A stretch of 56,162 nucleotides of DNA from an uncultured Neisseriaceae bacterium (GTDB lineage: Bacteria; Pseudomonadota; Gammaproteobacteria; Burkholderiales; Neisseriaceae): assembly GCA_945267035.1 (NCBI GenBank), contig CALYOS010000010.1:1-56162 (forward strand), in the 5' to 3' direction. Shown here piece by piece: positions 1-10,182 of the stretch. The notes below the pieces were generated by a model that saw nothing but the letters and a program-made list of their open reading frames with translations, did no database searches and was not told the DNA's origin. The position numbers were made by a program, and so were the translations under genes. Position 1 is the stretch's first letter. Every line of letters begins with the position of its first letter.

Positions 1-29
1 AAGTTGGCACTTTTTTGACTATATGACCT

Positions 30-1292
30 TTATTTACTACCGCGCATCAGATCAAAAAAGTCAGCATTATTTTTCGACTGTTTCAGTTTATCAATAATAA
101 ACTCCATAGCCTCAATATCATCCATTGGGTGCAAGAACTTACGTAATAGCCACATTTTCTGCAAACGATCATTACTTACCAGCAATTCTTCGCGACGAGT
201 GCCGGAACGGTTAATATTAATAGCAGGGAATAAACGTTTCTCAGCCATTCGACGATCAAGATGCAATTCCATATTACCTGTGCCCTTGAATTCTTCGTAA
301 ATTACATCATCCATTCGGCTACCTGTTTCTACCAAAGCTGTTGCAATGATAGTCAAAGACCCGCCTTCTTCAACATTACGTGCGGCTCCGAAAAAACGTT
401 TAGGACGATGCAAAGCATTAGCATCAATACCACCCGTTAAAATTTTTCCTGAAGCAGGAATAACAGTGTTGTAAGCACGAGCAAGACGAGTTATAGAATC
501 AAGCAAAATGACTACGTCTTTTTTATGTTCTACCAGACGTTTGGCTTTTTCCATAACCATTTCAGCAACCTGTACATGGCGAGTTGCAGGCTCATCAAAA
601 GTAGATGAAACCACTTCACCACGTACCGAACGAGTCATCTCAGTGACTTCTTCTGGTCGCTCGTCAATCAAAAGAACAATTAATTCCGCTTCTGGGTAAT
701 TGGCCGTAATGGCATGGGCGATATTTTGCAGCATCACCGTTTTACCAGATTTTGGCGGTGCAACCAGCAAAGCTCGTTGTCCAAAACCAATTGGCGCAAT
801 CAAATCAATAGCGCGTCCCGTTAAATTTTCTCCAGAACGAATATCGCGTTCGAGCACAAATTGGCGATCTGGAAATAAAGGAGTCAGATTTTCAAACAGT
901 ATTTTGTGTTTACAAACATCTGGGTCATCTCCATTGATTTTATCCAGCCGCACCAGCGCAAAATAGCGTTCATTATCCTTAGGGACTCGTACACTGCCTT
1001 CTATTGTATCTCCAGTGTGTAAGTTAAAACGTCTGATTTGGCTTGGACTAACATAGATATCATCTGGACCTGCCAAATAGGAAGTATCCATGCTGCGTAA
1101 AAAGCCAAAGCCGTCTGGTAAAATCTCAAGAGTACCAGAGCAGGTAAACGCTTCACCTTGTTTCATTTTTATGCGCACAATAGCAAAAACAAGGTCTTGT
1201 TTACGTAAACGATTGGCATTTTCAATACCAAACTCTTCAGCTATGCCCAATAGTTCAGACACATGTAAATTTTGTAATTCAGAAACGTGCAT
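30..1292 (-). CDS. rho: Transcription termination factor Rho
   Basis: ATP-dependent RNA helicase that ends transcription of untranslated RNA; it works as a cytoplasmic homohexamer. The order is classical: an N-terminal Rho-N domain, a cold-shock-like RNA-binding domain with the segment DGFGFLR, then a RecA-like ATPase with Walker A (PPKSGKT) and Walker B ([16 protein letters not shown]). The SGTRREELL segment near the C-terminus is also typical. An upstream in-frame extension of 22 residues exists, but starting at [11 protein letters not shown] gives 420 residues, the usual length (419 in E. coli), so I chose that ATG. No strong Shine-Dalgarno sequence precedes it. The gene is monocistronic and followed upstream by an 850-bp gap, which would suit a long autoregulated leader; that last point is inference. 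Confidence 0.98.
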   Translation of the reverse strand: MHVSELQNLHVSELLGIAEEFGIENANRLRKQDLVFAIVRIKMKQGEAFTCSGTLEILPDGFGFLRSMDTSYLAGPDDIYVSPSQIRRFNLHTGDTIEGSVRVPKDNERYFALVRLDKINGDDPDVCKHKILFENLTPLFPDRQFVLERDIRSGENLTGRAIDLIAPIGFGQRALLVAPPKSGKTVMLQNIAHAITANYPEAELIVLLIDERPEEVTEMTRSVRGEVVSSTFDEPATRHVQVAEMVMEKAKRLVEHKKDVVILLDSITRLARAYNTVIPASGKILTGGIDANALHRPKRFFGAARNVEEGGSLTIIATALVETGSRMDDVIYEEFKGTGNMELHLDRRMAEKRLFPAININRSGTRREELLVSNDRLQKMWLLRKFLHPMDDIEAMEFIIDKLKQSKNNADFFDLMRGSK

Positions 1293-2100
1293 AAATATAT
1301 ATGTGAATTTATTTATAGGAATTTCAGATAAAAATAGTCTTATGACTCGTAATGACAATAATTAACGAGTTTACTCGCATTGATCATGCAATAGATAAGC
1401 GTGATATTGAAAGTCGATTTGTTTAAATCTGCCACAAAGACATTAATCTTAGACTTAAAATTGATCTCTTTTTATAGAGGCAAATTTTATGACGCATTGG
1501 GACATAATGTCAAGCTATTATCTACATTTAGTTAATTACTGCCGCGCCAAGAATAACAGCACCAATCAAGCAGTACAGTTTATTTACATTTCATCCTCAG
1601 ATCTGATTTGATTGAAAGCGCCTCGAAGGATAACTCAAAAGCATAACTCATCACCTAAGCAGCATATTCGGTTAAGTTAGGAATATTTTTTGTTATGGAT
1701 AAATAATGATAAATGTATAATAATTGATATTCCTGATTAACTTTATATGCATTATAAAAATAAGTTCGTGGAAGTAAAGAAACCCATAGAAGTATTAAGT
1801 ATCAAAAAGACAACAGTTTTAGTCAATATTCCACGAAAATGAATAAAATGAATCATTTATAATAAAAGAAATTAAAGCGGTTTAGCACATTAAAGTTACG
1901 TAGTAAATAATCACTTATTTTACATTTAGTTAAAATTGCATAAAAATCCACATGATGGAATATGATCACATGCAAACATGGTTAATATGCAAAACTAATG
2001 CCTTTACAAACCAAATGAAAACAGTTTTAACTTAATTGCATGCCCTCAACAAACTTAACGGAGCCTACCATATCAAATGATTTTTACGAGTGATAATGAC
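1293..2100. other. Gene-free region between rho and the FKBP gene
   Basis: About 800 bp of AT-rich sequence between two divergent genes. It must contain the rho promoter and any rho leader. I see no convincing ORF, no tRNA and no strong hairpin with a T-run. A 16-codon hydrophobic frame on the minus strand (1531-1578) has no usable start codon and may be a remnant of a small exported peptide. Confidence 0.5.
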
Positions 2101-2109
2101 TGATATAAT
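2101..2109 (+). promoter_or_regulatory. Extended -10 promoter of the FKBP gene
   Basis: TG-A-TATAAT is a perfect extended -10 element 31 bp before the ATG of the FKBP lipoprotein gene. Only a poor -35 match (TTTACG, 2083-2088) lies upstream, as is common for extended -10 promoters. Confidence 0.55.
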
Positions 2110-2139
2110 TAACTTCCTGCTAACACTATCAGACGAATT

Positions 2140-2676
2140 ATGAAAAAATTATCATTGAGCGTACTTGCATTAGCAACCCTACTTACTTTATCTGCTTGCA
2201 ATGCAGCCGAAAAAGAACAAAAGGCCAGTAGCGAATCAACCGCGGCTTCGATAGCATCCTCTGCCTCTGAGGTAAGAGTTGAGGATCCTCAAACTGCTGG
2301 AGAAAAATTCCTCTCTCAGAATAAAACTGCAGCTGGAGTGCACACCACTGCTTCAGGTCTACAATATAAAATCAACCATGAAGGCAATGGCAAATCACCC
2401 AAAGCAACCGATATGGTCACTGTAGAATATGAAGGCCGTTTGATTGACGGAACAGTTTTTGATGGCACAGCACCGCACAATAACAAGCCGGCTACCTTCC
2501 CATTAAATGGCGTTATTCCTGGCTGGACTGAAGGACTGCAACTGATGAAAGAAGGCAGCAGCTATACCTTCTACATCCCTGCTGATCTGGCGTACGGCAA
2601 TCAAAGCCCAGCCAGCATTATCCCTGCTAATAGCACGCTGATATTTGATGTCAAATTGATTAAAGTTGGCGAATAA
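2140..2676 (+). CDS. FKBP-type peptidyl-prolyl isomerase, lipoprotein (FkpA/Mip-like)
   Basis: Peptidyl-prolyl cis-trans isomerase predicted to act in the periplasm or at the outer membrane, helping envelope proteins fold. It is 178 residues long. The N-terminus is a lipoprotein signal peptide with lipobox LSAC (Cys20), then a low-complexity Ser/Ala/Glu linker (about 21-60), then one FKBP domain (about 75-178). FKBP hallmarks are VTVEYEGRLIDGTVFD, FPLNGVIPGWTEGLQLM, and the end AYGNQSPASIIPANSTLIFDV (aromatic and Ile pocket residues). It lacks the long dimerisation domain of full-length FkpA/Mip, so it resembles the short neisserial FKBP lipoproteins. An extended -10 promoter lies just upstream and a strong terminator just downstream, so it is a single-gene unit. 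Confidence 0.93.
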   Translation: MKKLSLSVLALATLLTLSACNAAEKEQKASSESTAASIASSASEVRVEDPQTAGEKFLSQNKTAAGVHTTASGLQYKINHEGNGKSPKATDMVTVEYEGRLIDGTVFDGTAPHNNKPATFPLNGVIPGWTEGLQLMKEGSSYTFYIPADLAYGNQSPASIIPANSTLIFDVKLIKVGE

Positions 2677-2691
2677 GCCAGCAAACAAAGC

Positions 2692-2720
2692 AAAAAGCAC
2701 TCAGAAATGAGTGCTTTTTT
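2692..2720 (+). terminator. Rho-independent terminator of the FKBP gene
   Basis: Perfect 12-bp stem (AAAAAGCACTCA / TGAGTGCTTTTT) with a GAAA tetraloop and a T-run, 15 bp after the stop codon. It ends just before the 3' end of the convergent tRNA gene. Confidence 0.9.
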
Positions 2721-2724
2721 AATT

Positions 2725-2800
2725 TGGCTCCCCGACCAGGGCTCGAACCTGGGACCTGCGGATTAACAGTCCGTCGCTCTACCGACTGAGCTATCAGGGA
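2725..2800 (-). tRNA. tRNA-Asn (GTT)
   Basis: The minus strand folds as a full cloverleaf. The acceptor is TCCCTGA / TCGGGGA with one G-T pair, the D-arm holds AGCTCAGTCGGTAGAGC, and the anticodon loop CTGTTAA gives anticodon GTT (Asn). The T-arm contains GGTTCGAGCC. The discriminator base is G and the CCA is encoded. The total is 76 nt. It sits convergent to the FKBP gene. Confidence 0.97.
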
Positions 2801-2915
2801 ATGAGGCGAAATTATAACGCCTATTTTTTTACTGTCAAGTCTTTTTATTCAACCTGATTGACAAGATCAGATAACAGATTAAGTTATCAAATAATTAAAA
2901 AATGGATGCCGGAAT

Positions 2916-3815
2916 TTATGCATTATTTTCATTATGCCCCAAAATCATCGTACCTACCCCTTGGTCGGTGAATATTTCCAGTAATATTGCATGTGGTACC
3001 CTGCCATCGATAATATGAATATCACTAACACCATTAAAGGCTGCTTGCAAAGTTGAATTGATTTTTGGCAACATGCCTCCTTGAAGTGTGCCCGTATTAA
3101 TGAGGCGATCAATATCTGCTGGAGTCAGTTTATTGATCAATTGGTTATTTTCATCCAGTACACCTTGAGTATTAGTTAGCATAATCAATTTTTCCGCCTT
3201 GAGGCATTCTGCCAGTTTACCAGCCACCACATCGGCATTAATATTGAATGCTTCCCCATTTTTTCCCACTCCTATTGGCGCCACAACAGGGATATAGCCT
3301 TGCTGTACCATCTGCTCAATTAATTGAGTATCAATACTTTCAATTTCTCCTACCTGACCAATATCTGTTTGATTCTCCAGAAGTAGTTTTTTTGCCTTAA
3401 TGAAATGATTATCCCGCCCAGTAATGCCAACTGCATGCCCGCCATATAGGTTCAATAGAGAAGCTATTTCCTTATTAACGCAACCACCTAACACCATTTC
3501 AACAATATTCATGGTTTCGCCATCGGTAACACGCATTCCCTGAATAAATTGATTTTCTTTGCCAATTTTTTGCAGCATTTCATTAATTTGTGGTCCACCC
3601 CCATGCACAATAACTGGATGTATGCCTACCAATTTCAATAAAACAATATCTTTGGCAAATTGCTCTTTTAAATGATCTTCAGTCATGGCATTGCCACCAT
3701 ATTTGATTACCATAGTAGAGCCAGAAAAACGACGAATATAAGGTAAAGCTTCAGCCAGTATATTGGCTTTGGTATCAGCATCAATCCCGCTTAGCGTAGA
3801 GTAATCTAATGTCAT
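2916..3815 (-). CDS. argB: Acetylglutamate kinase
   Basis: Phosphorylates N-acetyl-L-glutamate with ATP in the second step of arginine synthesis; cytoplasmic. It belongs to the amino-acid kinase fold. Visible motifs are [10 protein letters not shown] (substrate and phosphate binding Lys and Gly), [12 protein letters not shown], the [13 protein letters not shown] block and a C-terminal [14 protein letters not shown] segment. The length of 299 is normal for the family. It ends with the GVGTMIL motif near the C-terminus. No other arg gene is adjacent, which is usual for Neisseriaceae, where the pathway is scattered. It stands alone, with tRNA-Asn downstream and a 600-bp gap upstream. Confidence 0.97.
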   Translation of the reverse strand: MTLDYSTLSGIDADTKANILAEALPYIRRFSGSTMVIKYGGNAMTEDHLKEQFAKDIVLLKLVGIHPVIVHGGGPQINEMLQKIGKENQFIQGMRVTDGETMNIVEMVLGGCVNKEIASLLNLYGGHAVGITGRDNHFIKAKKLLLENQTDIGQVGEIESIDTQLIEQMVQQGYIPVVAPIGVGKNGEAFNINADVVAGKLAECLKAEKLIMLTNTQGVLDENNQLINKLTPADIDRLINTGTLQGGMLPKINSTLQAAFNGVSDIHIIDGRVPHAILLEIFTDQGVGTMILGHNENNA

Positions 3816-4413
3816 AAATTATCCTTAGTTTATCTGTTATCATTCATATAAAATTTGCTGACGTGGAAACGATAGCCACATTAAACAAACATAGTGATTG
3901 AAAACAGAAGTAAAGTCTATGAAATTTATGTTGAATGTGTCTTTTTGCAAACAAGAGCCACATAAGACACTGAAATTGAATGATCATTCATTTTTTTAGC
4001 ATAAACCAACTTTATTTCATGCCCAAAGAAAATACTTGCAAATTCACTTCCATGTTTAAACAAATTGATTAGGTTGATGGGGGTTAAATCAAGTTAGAAA
4101 TTTTTTAAGATGTGGAGTGTACAGCTTCGACAATTGATTGAATCATTGATCAATCAATTGTCTTGACCCTATGACTCGAAATGAGCATCGCTATAAAATA
4201 GCAATTTGCTGTAAAGGCGTACTCACGTCGCTAAAGCTTAAGAATTAGACAAGCCGTTACTTGGTTTTCGCCACTGTTGGTAAATCTATAAAGTAACAAT
4301 ATAACCCCCTTTATTGCATATGTCATATTCAATTAGAGCGTTTTAAGGTGGGTGACATCTCTATCTAAGAAGTATCAATTTCTTTACTGCCCTGTAACGA
4401 GCTGTCCATAATC
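3816..4413. other. Gene-free region between argB and ruvX
   Basis: About 600 bp without a supportable ORF. It holds the argB promoter region and a perfect 13-bp inverted repeat (4129-4162, listed separately). The short open stretches on either strand are interrupted by stops and match nothing I recognise. Confidence 0.5.
4129..4162. repeat. Perfect 13-bp inverted repeat
   Basis: Arms GACAATTGATTGA and TCAATCAATTGTC are exact reverse complements separated by 8 bases (ATCATTGA). No T-run follows on either strand, so it is not a standard intrinsic terminator. It lies near the middle of the argB-ruvX gap. It could be a protein-binding site, an RNA hairpin or a mobile-element remnant; the sequence alone does not decide. 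Confidence 0.7.
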
Positions 4414-4875
4414 TTAATCCAATTTCGCGGACATACTACCATGGCTAAAAAAGGTTGATAAAATGGCTTGAGCCGCCACCTGATCCAAAACTTGTTTGCG
4501 TTTCTTGCCAAATACTCTGGCTTCACTTAACAGACTTTCTGCAATGACCGATGTCCAGCGTTCATCCACCCAATAAACCGGCAGATGAAAGCGCCCATGC
4601 AAACGGTTTCCAAAACGTCGACACAAAGCTGAGGCTTCATCGTCTCTATCATCAGCATGTGTCGGCAGGCCAACTACCAAAGCACTTGGCTGCCATTGTT
4701 TTATCAATGCGGCAATCTGAATAAAACGTTCATCATTGGTTACCGCAGTAATCGTTGTCAATGGATGAGCTGTAGCCAATTCTGCTTCTCCAACGGCAAC
4801 GCCAATGCGGGCTACGCCAAAATCGAAACCTAATACCGTTCCTTGGTTTAAAAAATAGTTGCTTGACTCAGGCAT
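4414..4875 (-). CDS. ruvX: Putative pre-16S rRNA nuclease, RuvX/YqgF family
   Basis: RNase H-like nuclease family implicated in trimming the 5' end of 16S rRNA precursor. The visible family residues are the first acidic motif [13 protein letters not shown], the middle WVDERWTS motif and the final [11 protein letters not shown] aspartate. Starting at MPESSNYFL gives 153 residues; an in-frame upstream Met at 4890 would add five. Either start lies inside the end of yqgE, so the genes overlap and are probably translationally coupled. The yqgE-ruvX order is conserved across gamma- and betaproteobacteria. Confidence 0.93.
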   Translation of the reverse strand: MPESSNYFLNQGTVLGFDFGVARIGVAVGEAELATAHPLTTITAVTNDERFIQIAALIKQWQPSALVVGLPTHADDRDDEASALCRRFGNRLHGRFHLPVYWVDERWTSVIAESLLSEARVFGKKRKQVLDQVAAQAILSTFFSHGSMSAKLD

Positions 4876-5446
4876 GACCAGCCAACCCACTTAAATTAGC
4901 GACATTAATATTGAGCAGTTTCAGCGCAGCTTGATAACGTTGTTTATAAGGGATATCAAATAAAACTTTCATATCAGCTGGAACCGAAAGCCAGCTATTA
5001 GCTGCTAATTCTTGCTCAAGCTGTCCTGCACTCCAGCTTGAATATCCAATCGTTGCCAATGCCTTATTGACTTCATTATCTTGAGTTAAACCTATAATAA
5101 TGTCACGTGAAGTAGTCATCGCAATGTCATCTGTTACCAACAGACTACTTTCCCATGATCCTGTAGGTGTATGTACTAGAAAACCCCGGTCAACTTGTAC
5201 AGGACCGCCCATTAATACCCATTGCCCATGAAATCGTTCAGGCGTAGGAGTTTTTGCGGCGTCAAACAGCAGATCCATCATAATTGGTGATGGTTTATTA
5301 ACAATAATTCCCATTGCACCATCTGCATTGTGTTCGCAAATGTAAACCACGCTTTCTCTAAAAAACTGATCTTGCATATCTGGCATCGCAATTAAAAAAT
5401 GATTGGCCAGAGAAAATGAGTTAGCAGCAGTTTTCATCAATTCCAT
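4868..5446 (-). CDS. YqgE/AlgH family protein
   Basis: UPF0301 family protein of unknown biochemical role. It matches the family throughout: [17 protein letters not shown] at the start, [35 protein letters not shown] and the [14 protein letters not shown] segment. I chose the ATG at 5446 (192 residues). The frame extends to a TTG at 5461, and a further Met lies three codons downstream, so the start is uncertain by a few residues. It is the first gene of a two-gene unit with ruvX and divergent from gpmI. Confidence 0.92.
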   Translation of the reverse strand: MELMKTAANSFSLANHFLIAMPDMQDQFFRESVVYICEHNADGAMGIIVNKPSPIMMDLLFDAAKTPTPERFHGQWVLMGGPVQVDRGFLVHTPTGSWESSLLVTDDIAMTTSRDIIIGLTQDNEVNKALATIGYSSWSAGQLEQELAANSWLSVPADMKVLFDIPYKQRYQAALKLLNINVANLSGLAGHA

Positions 5447-5654
5447 ATTGTGTTTATCCAAATTAATAATTGCTATAATAAGAAGAAAGATGATGAGTTA
5501 AATCGGGTCAATACAGTGATTTCTCAAGTTGAATCTTTTTAGTTATAATTCTATCAATCATACTACAAGCTGTTAGATTTATCTCTATTCAATATGAATA
5601 GCGTACTACAATCAATCTTGGCTACAATCTTATTCATTTGCAGAAAGGCATGTT

Positions 5655-7178
5655 GTGTCCTTAACCAAACCAATTGTACTTCTTATTCTTGATGGCTTTG
5701 GTCATCGTACTGATGGTCATGACAATGCTGTTCTGCTGGCCCATACACCACACATTGATCAATACATAAAACAATACGCTGCTGGAACCATTGATGCTTC
5801 GGAACGAATGGTTGGGTTACCTATTGGACAATTTGGCAACTCCGAAGTGGGTCACCTGAATATCGGAGCAGGTCGCATTGTACCGCAGGATATTACACGA
5901 ATCGATATGGCCATTGAGGATCATTCCTTATTACAAAATCCGGCATTGAAACAAGCCTGGCAGACCCCAAACAAGACGGTGCACTTGTTAGGGTTATTTT
6001 CAGATGGTGGCGTACACAGTCATATCGACCACCTATTTGCCATCATGGATGCAGCTTTAGCAGCTGGCATGAAAAAAATTGTTGTCCACCCTTTTCTCGA
6101 TGGTAGAGATACCCCACCACAAAGTGCCCTCGCCTATCTGCAAAGATTAGAAGATTATATGCAACAACATCCACAGGTTCTTTGCGGTGCCATAACCGGA
6201 CGCTTTTACGCCATGGATCGGGATAATCGCTGGGATCGGGTTGAACAGGCTTATAACGCCCTATTTGGTGATTGTCGCTATCGAGCCAATTCTCCCGTTG
6301 CTGCTGTTAAAGAAGCTTATGCTCGTCAAGAAACGGATGAATTTGTTCAGCCAACTTTAACTAACTCCCAAGCAATATTACAAGATGGTGATGCGATTCT
6401 GTTTTTAAATTTTCGTGCCGACCGAGCGCGCGAACTTACACAAGCATTAACTTTTGACGATTTTCATGGATTCGAACGTAAACATCGCATCCACATAGGC
6501 TATTTTGCTAGCATTACCAACTACGGAGCTCAATTTCCCAACCCGGTTATGTTCGATCGCCAGACAATTAGCAATGGTTTGGGCGAGTTTTTGGCAGCAC
6601 AAGGCTTGAGCCAACTACGTATTGCTGAAACTGAAAAATACCCACATGTAACCTACTTTTTTAGTGGTGGTAGAGAAGAACCCTATATTGGTGAAGAACG
6701 CATCATGATTTCTTCACCCAAAGTAACCACATATGACTTGCAGCCAGAAATGAGCGCAGTAGGAATTACCGAAAGCATTATCGATAGTCTGGTTAATCAT
6801 CGTCATGATGTTATTATCTGTAACTTTGCCAATGGAGATATGGTAGGTCATACTGGCTCTTTACCCGCGGCCATCGAAGCAGTAGAAACGTTAGATACTT
6901 GCGTAGCTCGCGTGGTGGACACAGCTTTATCCGTAGGTGGTGAAGTCATCATTACTGCTGATCACGGCAATTGCGAACATATGTATGATGATCAGAACCA
7001 GCAACCTCACACCCAGCACACCACCGAACCCGTCCCATTTATTTATATAGGTCGACCTGCCTCAATCGAATCAGGCGGTGCTTTAAAAGATGTGGCACCT
7101 TCCTTATTAACTGCATTGGGACTGACGCCACCGGCGGAAATGACTGGTCATAACTTAATCAAATTCGATAAACCATAA
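5655..7178 (+). CDS. gpmI: 2,3-bisphosphoglycerate-independent phosphoglycerate mutase
   Basis: Interconverts 3- and 2-phosphoglycerate in glycolysis and gluconeogenesis, using two Mn ions and a phosphoserine intermediate. It is an alkaline-phosphatase superfamily enzyme of 507 residues, the normal length. The N-terminal metal site is LLILDGFGHR, the catalytic Ser lies in GNSEVGHLNIGAGR, then HPFLDGRDTPP, NFRADRARE, and the C-terminal metal ligands in ANGDMVGHTG and TADHGNCEHM. The start is GTG with AAAGG 7-8 bases upstream. TATAAT boxes on the plus strand at 5474-5479 (with TGC in front) and 5544-5549 are candidate promoters. Its stop overlaps the envC start codon by one base. Confidence 0.97.
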   Translation: MSLTKPIVLLILDGFGHRTDGHDNAVLLAHTPHIDQYIKQYAAGTIDASERMVGLPIGQFGNSEVGHLNIGAGRIVPQDITRIDMAIEDHSLLQNPALKQAWQTPNKTVHLLGLFSDGGVHSHIDHLFAIMDAALAAGMKKIVVHPFLDGRDTPPQSALAYLQRLEDYMQQHPQVLCGAITGRFYAMDRDNRWDRVEQAYNALFGDCRYRANSPVAAVKEAYARQETDEFVQPTLTNSQAILQDGDAILFLNFRADRARELTQALTFDDFHGFERKHRIHIGYFASITNYGAQFPNPVMFDRQTISNGLGEFLAAQGLSQLRIAETEKYPHVTYFFSGGREEPYIGEERIMISSPKVTTYDLQPEMSAVGITESIIDSLVNHRHDVIICNFANGDMVGHTGSLPAAIEAVETLDTCVARVVDTALSVGGEVIITADHGNCEHMYDDQNQQPHTQHTTEPVPFIYIGRPASIESGGALKDVAPSLLTALGLTPPAEMTGHNLIKFDKP

Positions 7179-8512
7179 TGAAACCAACTATTCGGCTAAG
7201 CCTGATTTTACTGCCTCTGATCAGCTTTTCCGCTTTGGCGGCCAAACCAGCTGCATCACCACCTTCCAATATTGATTTAAAAAAAGTACATCAAGCTATT
7301 TCTGCTGCTCAGATTCAAATTAGTAAGACGGCTACAGAGCAGAAAAAAATAGATGCGTCGATAACCCAAACCAGTCAACAACTCAAGCAGGCAAAAAAAG
7401 AGCTGGAACAGATAATAAAAGAGCAACAGCTGAGCATTAAACAATACCAGACTTTACAAAATAACCTCGACAAAACGCAAACTCGAATCGCAGAAACCAA
7501 AACCCAAATAGGTAGACTACTTAATGCCCATTATCGCAATAAACAACCTAACAGCGTCTATGTTTGGTTGAAAAAAGACAGCATTGATCAAAAGGGTCGA
7601 TCACTGCAATACATACGATACTTCAATGCAGCCAATGAACAAGTCATCCAGCGACTACGGCAGCAACAGACCAATCTAGAAATGCAGCAAAAAGCGTTGA
7701 CAAATCAGCGTCAACAGTTAGCATCTTTGCAGCAAAAACAACAACAGATTGTAAAAAAACTCCATAATCAGCATAACCAGCAACAAAATCAATTTAGTCA
7801 ACTGGATCAACAGCTCTCTGTACAAAATAAACAACTGCAAACCCTTAAAGCAGACGAAAAACGCCTCAATAATCTTTTGAGTCGATTATCCGCTCAATCG
7901 ACTACTCGGCGAACTAACCAAACCCAAGGTAAAAACACAACTAAACAACCCAGTATCCAGAGCAAACCCAAAATTCAAGTTGTCGTCAGCGCCGGTTCTG
8001 ACGTCACTACTAACGCGGATAACCCTCCTGATCCTGATAATACTTCAACAGAAAACAGAAATTATTCGCTCACTTCTGAAGATATGGCATTACAAGCCAC
8101 TGAAACCAATCAACCAAAAAGAGCAGCAGGATTGGCGCAGAAACAAGGTCGCTTACCCCGTCCGGTTAATGGCACCATTTCAGGAAAATTTGGCGAACAA
8201 AGACCCAATGGCGGCACATGGAAAGGCTTGTTTTTTTCCACTCCATCGTCCGCTGTTCGCAGTATCGCTAACGGTCAGGTGGTGTACGCAGCATTCCTGC
8301 AAGGCTATGGCAATACCGTCATTCTGGATCATGGTGAAGGATATTTAAGCATTTATACCGGCTTAGCTTCCATCAACGTATCCGCTGGAAAAACAATTAA
8401 TGCTGGTCAGAATATTGGAATAAGTGGTAAATTGCCTGATGGATTGAGTGGATTATATTTTGAAATTCGCTATCATAATCAAGCCATGAATCCATTATCA
8501 TGGATAGTTTGA
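7178..8512 (+). CDS. envC: Murein hydrolase activator EnvC-like, degenerate M23/LytM
   Basis: Periplasmic activator of N-acetylmuramoyl-L-alanine amidases during septum splitting. It has 444 residues. A signal peptide (about 1-22, ending SALAA) is followed by a long Gln/Lys-rich coiled coil (about 35-235), a low-complexity linker and a C-terminal LytM domain (about 320-444). The LytM zinc ligands are missing: the usual HxGxD region reads TWKGLFF, as in E. coli EnvC (RWKGMVI), and the HxH motif is replaced by LYFEIRY. It should therefore regulate rather than cleave. The ATG overlaps the gpmI stop (TAATG), so the two are co-translated, an arrangement also seen in other proteobacteria. Confidence 0.94.
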   Translation: MKPTIRLSLILLPLISFSALAAKPAASPPSNIDLKKVHQAISAAQIQISKTATEQKKIDASITQTSQQLKQAKKELEQIIKEQQLSIKQYQTLQNNLDKTQTRIAETKTQIGRLLNAHYRNKQPNSVYVWLKKDSIDQKGRSLQYIRYFNAANEQVIQRLRQQQTNLEMQQKALTNQRQQLASLQQKQQQIVKKLHNQHNQQQNQFSQLDQQLSVQNKQLQTLKADEKRLNNLLSRLSAQSTTRRTNQTQGKNTTKQPSIQSKPKIQVVVSAGSDVTTNADNPPDPDNTSTENRNYSLTSEDMALQATETNQPKRAAGLAQKQGRLPRPVNGTISGKFGEQRPNGGTWKGLFFSTPSSAVRSIANGQVVYAAFLQGYGNTVILDHGEGYLSIYTGLASINVSAGKTINAGQNIGISGKLPDGLSGLYFEIRYHNQAMNPLSWIV

Positions 8513-8645
8513 AAATAATAAAGATGGATTACGTATTTCAAATATTCAGGTAAAATTAACTTTCTCAGAAATTTACACAATTATCTCGCTGATAATTTTT
8601 TAAAATATTAATTCTTTGTTGTTATCAGAAAGAGCATGAACAATA

Positions 8646-10172
8646 ATGGCTAAATCAACTTTTAAAAAAGTAGTCTTGTATACCTTAGGCGCCTTTAGTG
8701 GAGCCCTTTTGACCATCAGCTTACAAGGCTATGCCAATGACAAAAAAGCAGATGCTTTACCCCTTCAATCATTGCACACCATGGCAGAAGTCTATGGTCA
8801 AATCAAAGCCAATTACGTTGAAGGTAAAACAGATGATAATATTCTGGAAGGCGCCATTAAAGGGATGGTCAACAACCTCGACCCGCACTCAGAATACTTA
8901 ACCATTAATGATTTCTCAGACTTAAAAGAAAGTACCTCTGGAGAATTTGGTGGATTAGGGATGGAAATCAGTGCTGAAGACGGTTTAATTAAAATTGTGG
9001 CACCGATTGAAGATACACCGGCTGATCGTGCAGGTCTAAAAAGCGGAGACTATATCGTTAAAATTGAAAACGAATCCACTCGCAACATGACTGCCACTGA
9101 AGCAGTGAAAAAAATGCGCGGGAAACCCGGCACCAGCATTACCTTAACATTAGCTCGTAAAGATCAGCCACAACCTATTGTTGTGCATCTTACCCGCGCC
9201 ATTATTAAAGTAAAAAGCGTGCGCTTTAAACTAATAGAACCTGATTACGGATATGTCCGCATTACGCAATTTCAGGAACATACAGTTAGTTTATTAGCCA
9301 ATGCACTGAAAGAACTAAGAAAACAGAACAAACAACCACTTAAGGGCATTGTACTTGATTTGCGCGATGATCCTGGAGGTTTATTAAATAGTGCTGTGGG
9401 TGTTTCCTCTGCCTTTTTACAACCAGGTGTCAAAGTTGTCAGCACTAAAAATCGTGATAAGCAAGAAGGGATGGTTTTAAGAGCTGTTCCTAGCGATTAC
9501 GTCATGAAAGGTAATGATCCACTGGATAATATACCTGAAGAATTAAAAACCATACCGATAACCATCTTAATTAACTCAGGTACAGCTTCGGCTTCAGAAA
9601 TTGTTTCCGGGGCATTACAAGATTATAAGCGCGCGGTCATTGTTGGTACACAAAGTTTTGGTAAAGGTTCAGTGCAATCCGTGATTCCACTATCTAATGG
9701 TGGAGCCGTAAAATTAACGACTGCTCTGTATTACACTCCGAATGACCGTTCAATTCAAGCAAAAGGAATTGTACCGGATGTAGAAGTGAAAGATAAAAAC
9801 CGTCAATTTGAAAGTCGTGAAGCCGATTTGGGTGGTCACCTAAGTAATCCTTTGGGGGGTAAAGAGGTGAAAAGTGAAACCCATATTACCGAAAAATCAT
9901 CCCTTTATAACGAAGATGAAGTAAAACCAACGGACAAATCTTCTGAGCAAATACAGAAAAATGCTGAGACAAATCCTAAAGACAAGAAAAAGGAAGAAGA
10001 AGATTGGTTAGCACGACGCGAGCCCAATCCAGCCAAAGATGCTCAGCTTAAAGCCGCTTTAGATCTGGTTAAGAATCCAACTAAATGGAATCAATCCTTG
10101 GGGTTGGCCGCCAATAAGGCAGCTAAAGAAGAGGATAAAAAACCAAAACAAGAGAAAAAATCCAAAAAATAA
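8646..10172 (+). CDS. Carboxy-terminal processing protease, S41 family
   Basis: CtpA-type periplasmic serine protease that degrades or trims envelope proteins. It has 508 residues with an N-terminal membrane anchor or signal (about 8-30), an N-terminal helical region (LDPHSEYL), a PDZ domain (about 100-185, GLGMEIS to KKMRGKPGTS) and the S41 catalytic core. The core includes VLDLRDDPGGLL, INSGTASASEIVSGALQDY with the nucleophilic Ser, and QSFGKGSVQ with the general-base Lys. After the core there is a roughly 110-residue Lys/Glu-rich tail. The gene is third after gpmI-envC, 133 bp away; the gpmI-envC-ctpA order is common in proteobacteria. Confidence 0.95.
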   Translation: MAKSTFKKVVLYTLGAFSGALLTISLQGYANDKKADALPLQSLHTMAEVYGQIKANYVEGKTDDNILEGAIKGMVNNLDPHSEYLTINDFSDLKESTSGEFGGLGMEISAEDGLIKIVAPIEDTPADRAGLKSGDYIVKIENESTRNMTATEAVKKMRGKPGTSITLTLARKDQPQPIVVHLTRAIIKVKSVRFKLIEPDYGYVRITQFQEHTVSLLANALKELRKQNKQPLKGIVLDLRDDPGGLLNSAVGVSSAFLQPGVKVVSTKNRDKQEGMVLRAVPSDYVMKGNDPLDNIPEELKTIPITILINSGTASASEIVSGALQDYKRAVIVGTQSFGKGSVQSVIPLSNGGAVKLTTALYYTPNDRSIQAKGIVPDVEVKDKNRQFESREADLGGHLSNPLGGKEVKSETHITEKSSLYNEDEVKPTDKSSEQIQKNAETNPKDKKKEEEDWLARREPNPAKDAQLKAALDLVKNPTKWNQSLGLAANKAAKEEDKKPKQEKKSKK

Positions 10173-10182
10173 TTGGATTTTA

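Noticed and set aside
1531-1578. Short hydrophobic frame on the minus strand (LYCLIGAVILGAAVIN)
   Set aside because: Looks like a signal-type peptide, but the in-frame upstream stop leaves no usable start; a GAGG-ATG just upstream is out of frame.
7980-8348. Plus-strand ORF inside envC in another frame
   Set aside because: Shadow of envC; no Shine-Dalgarno sequence and no family match.
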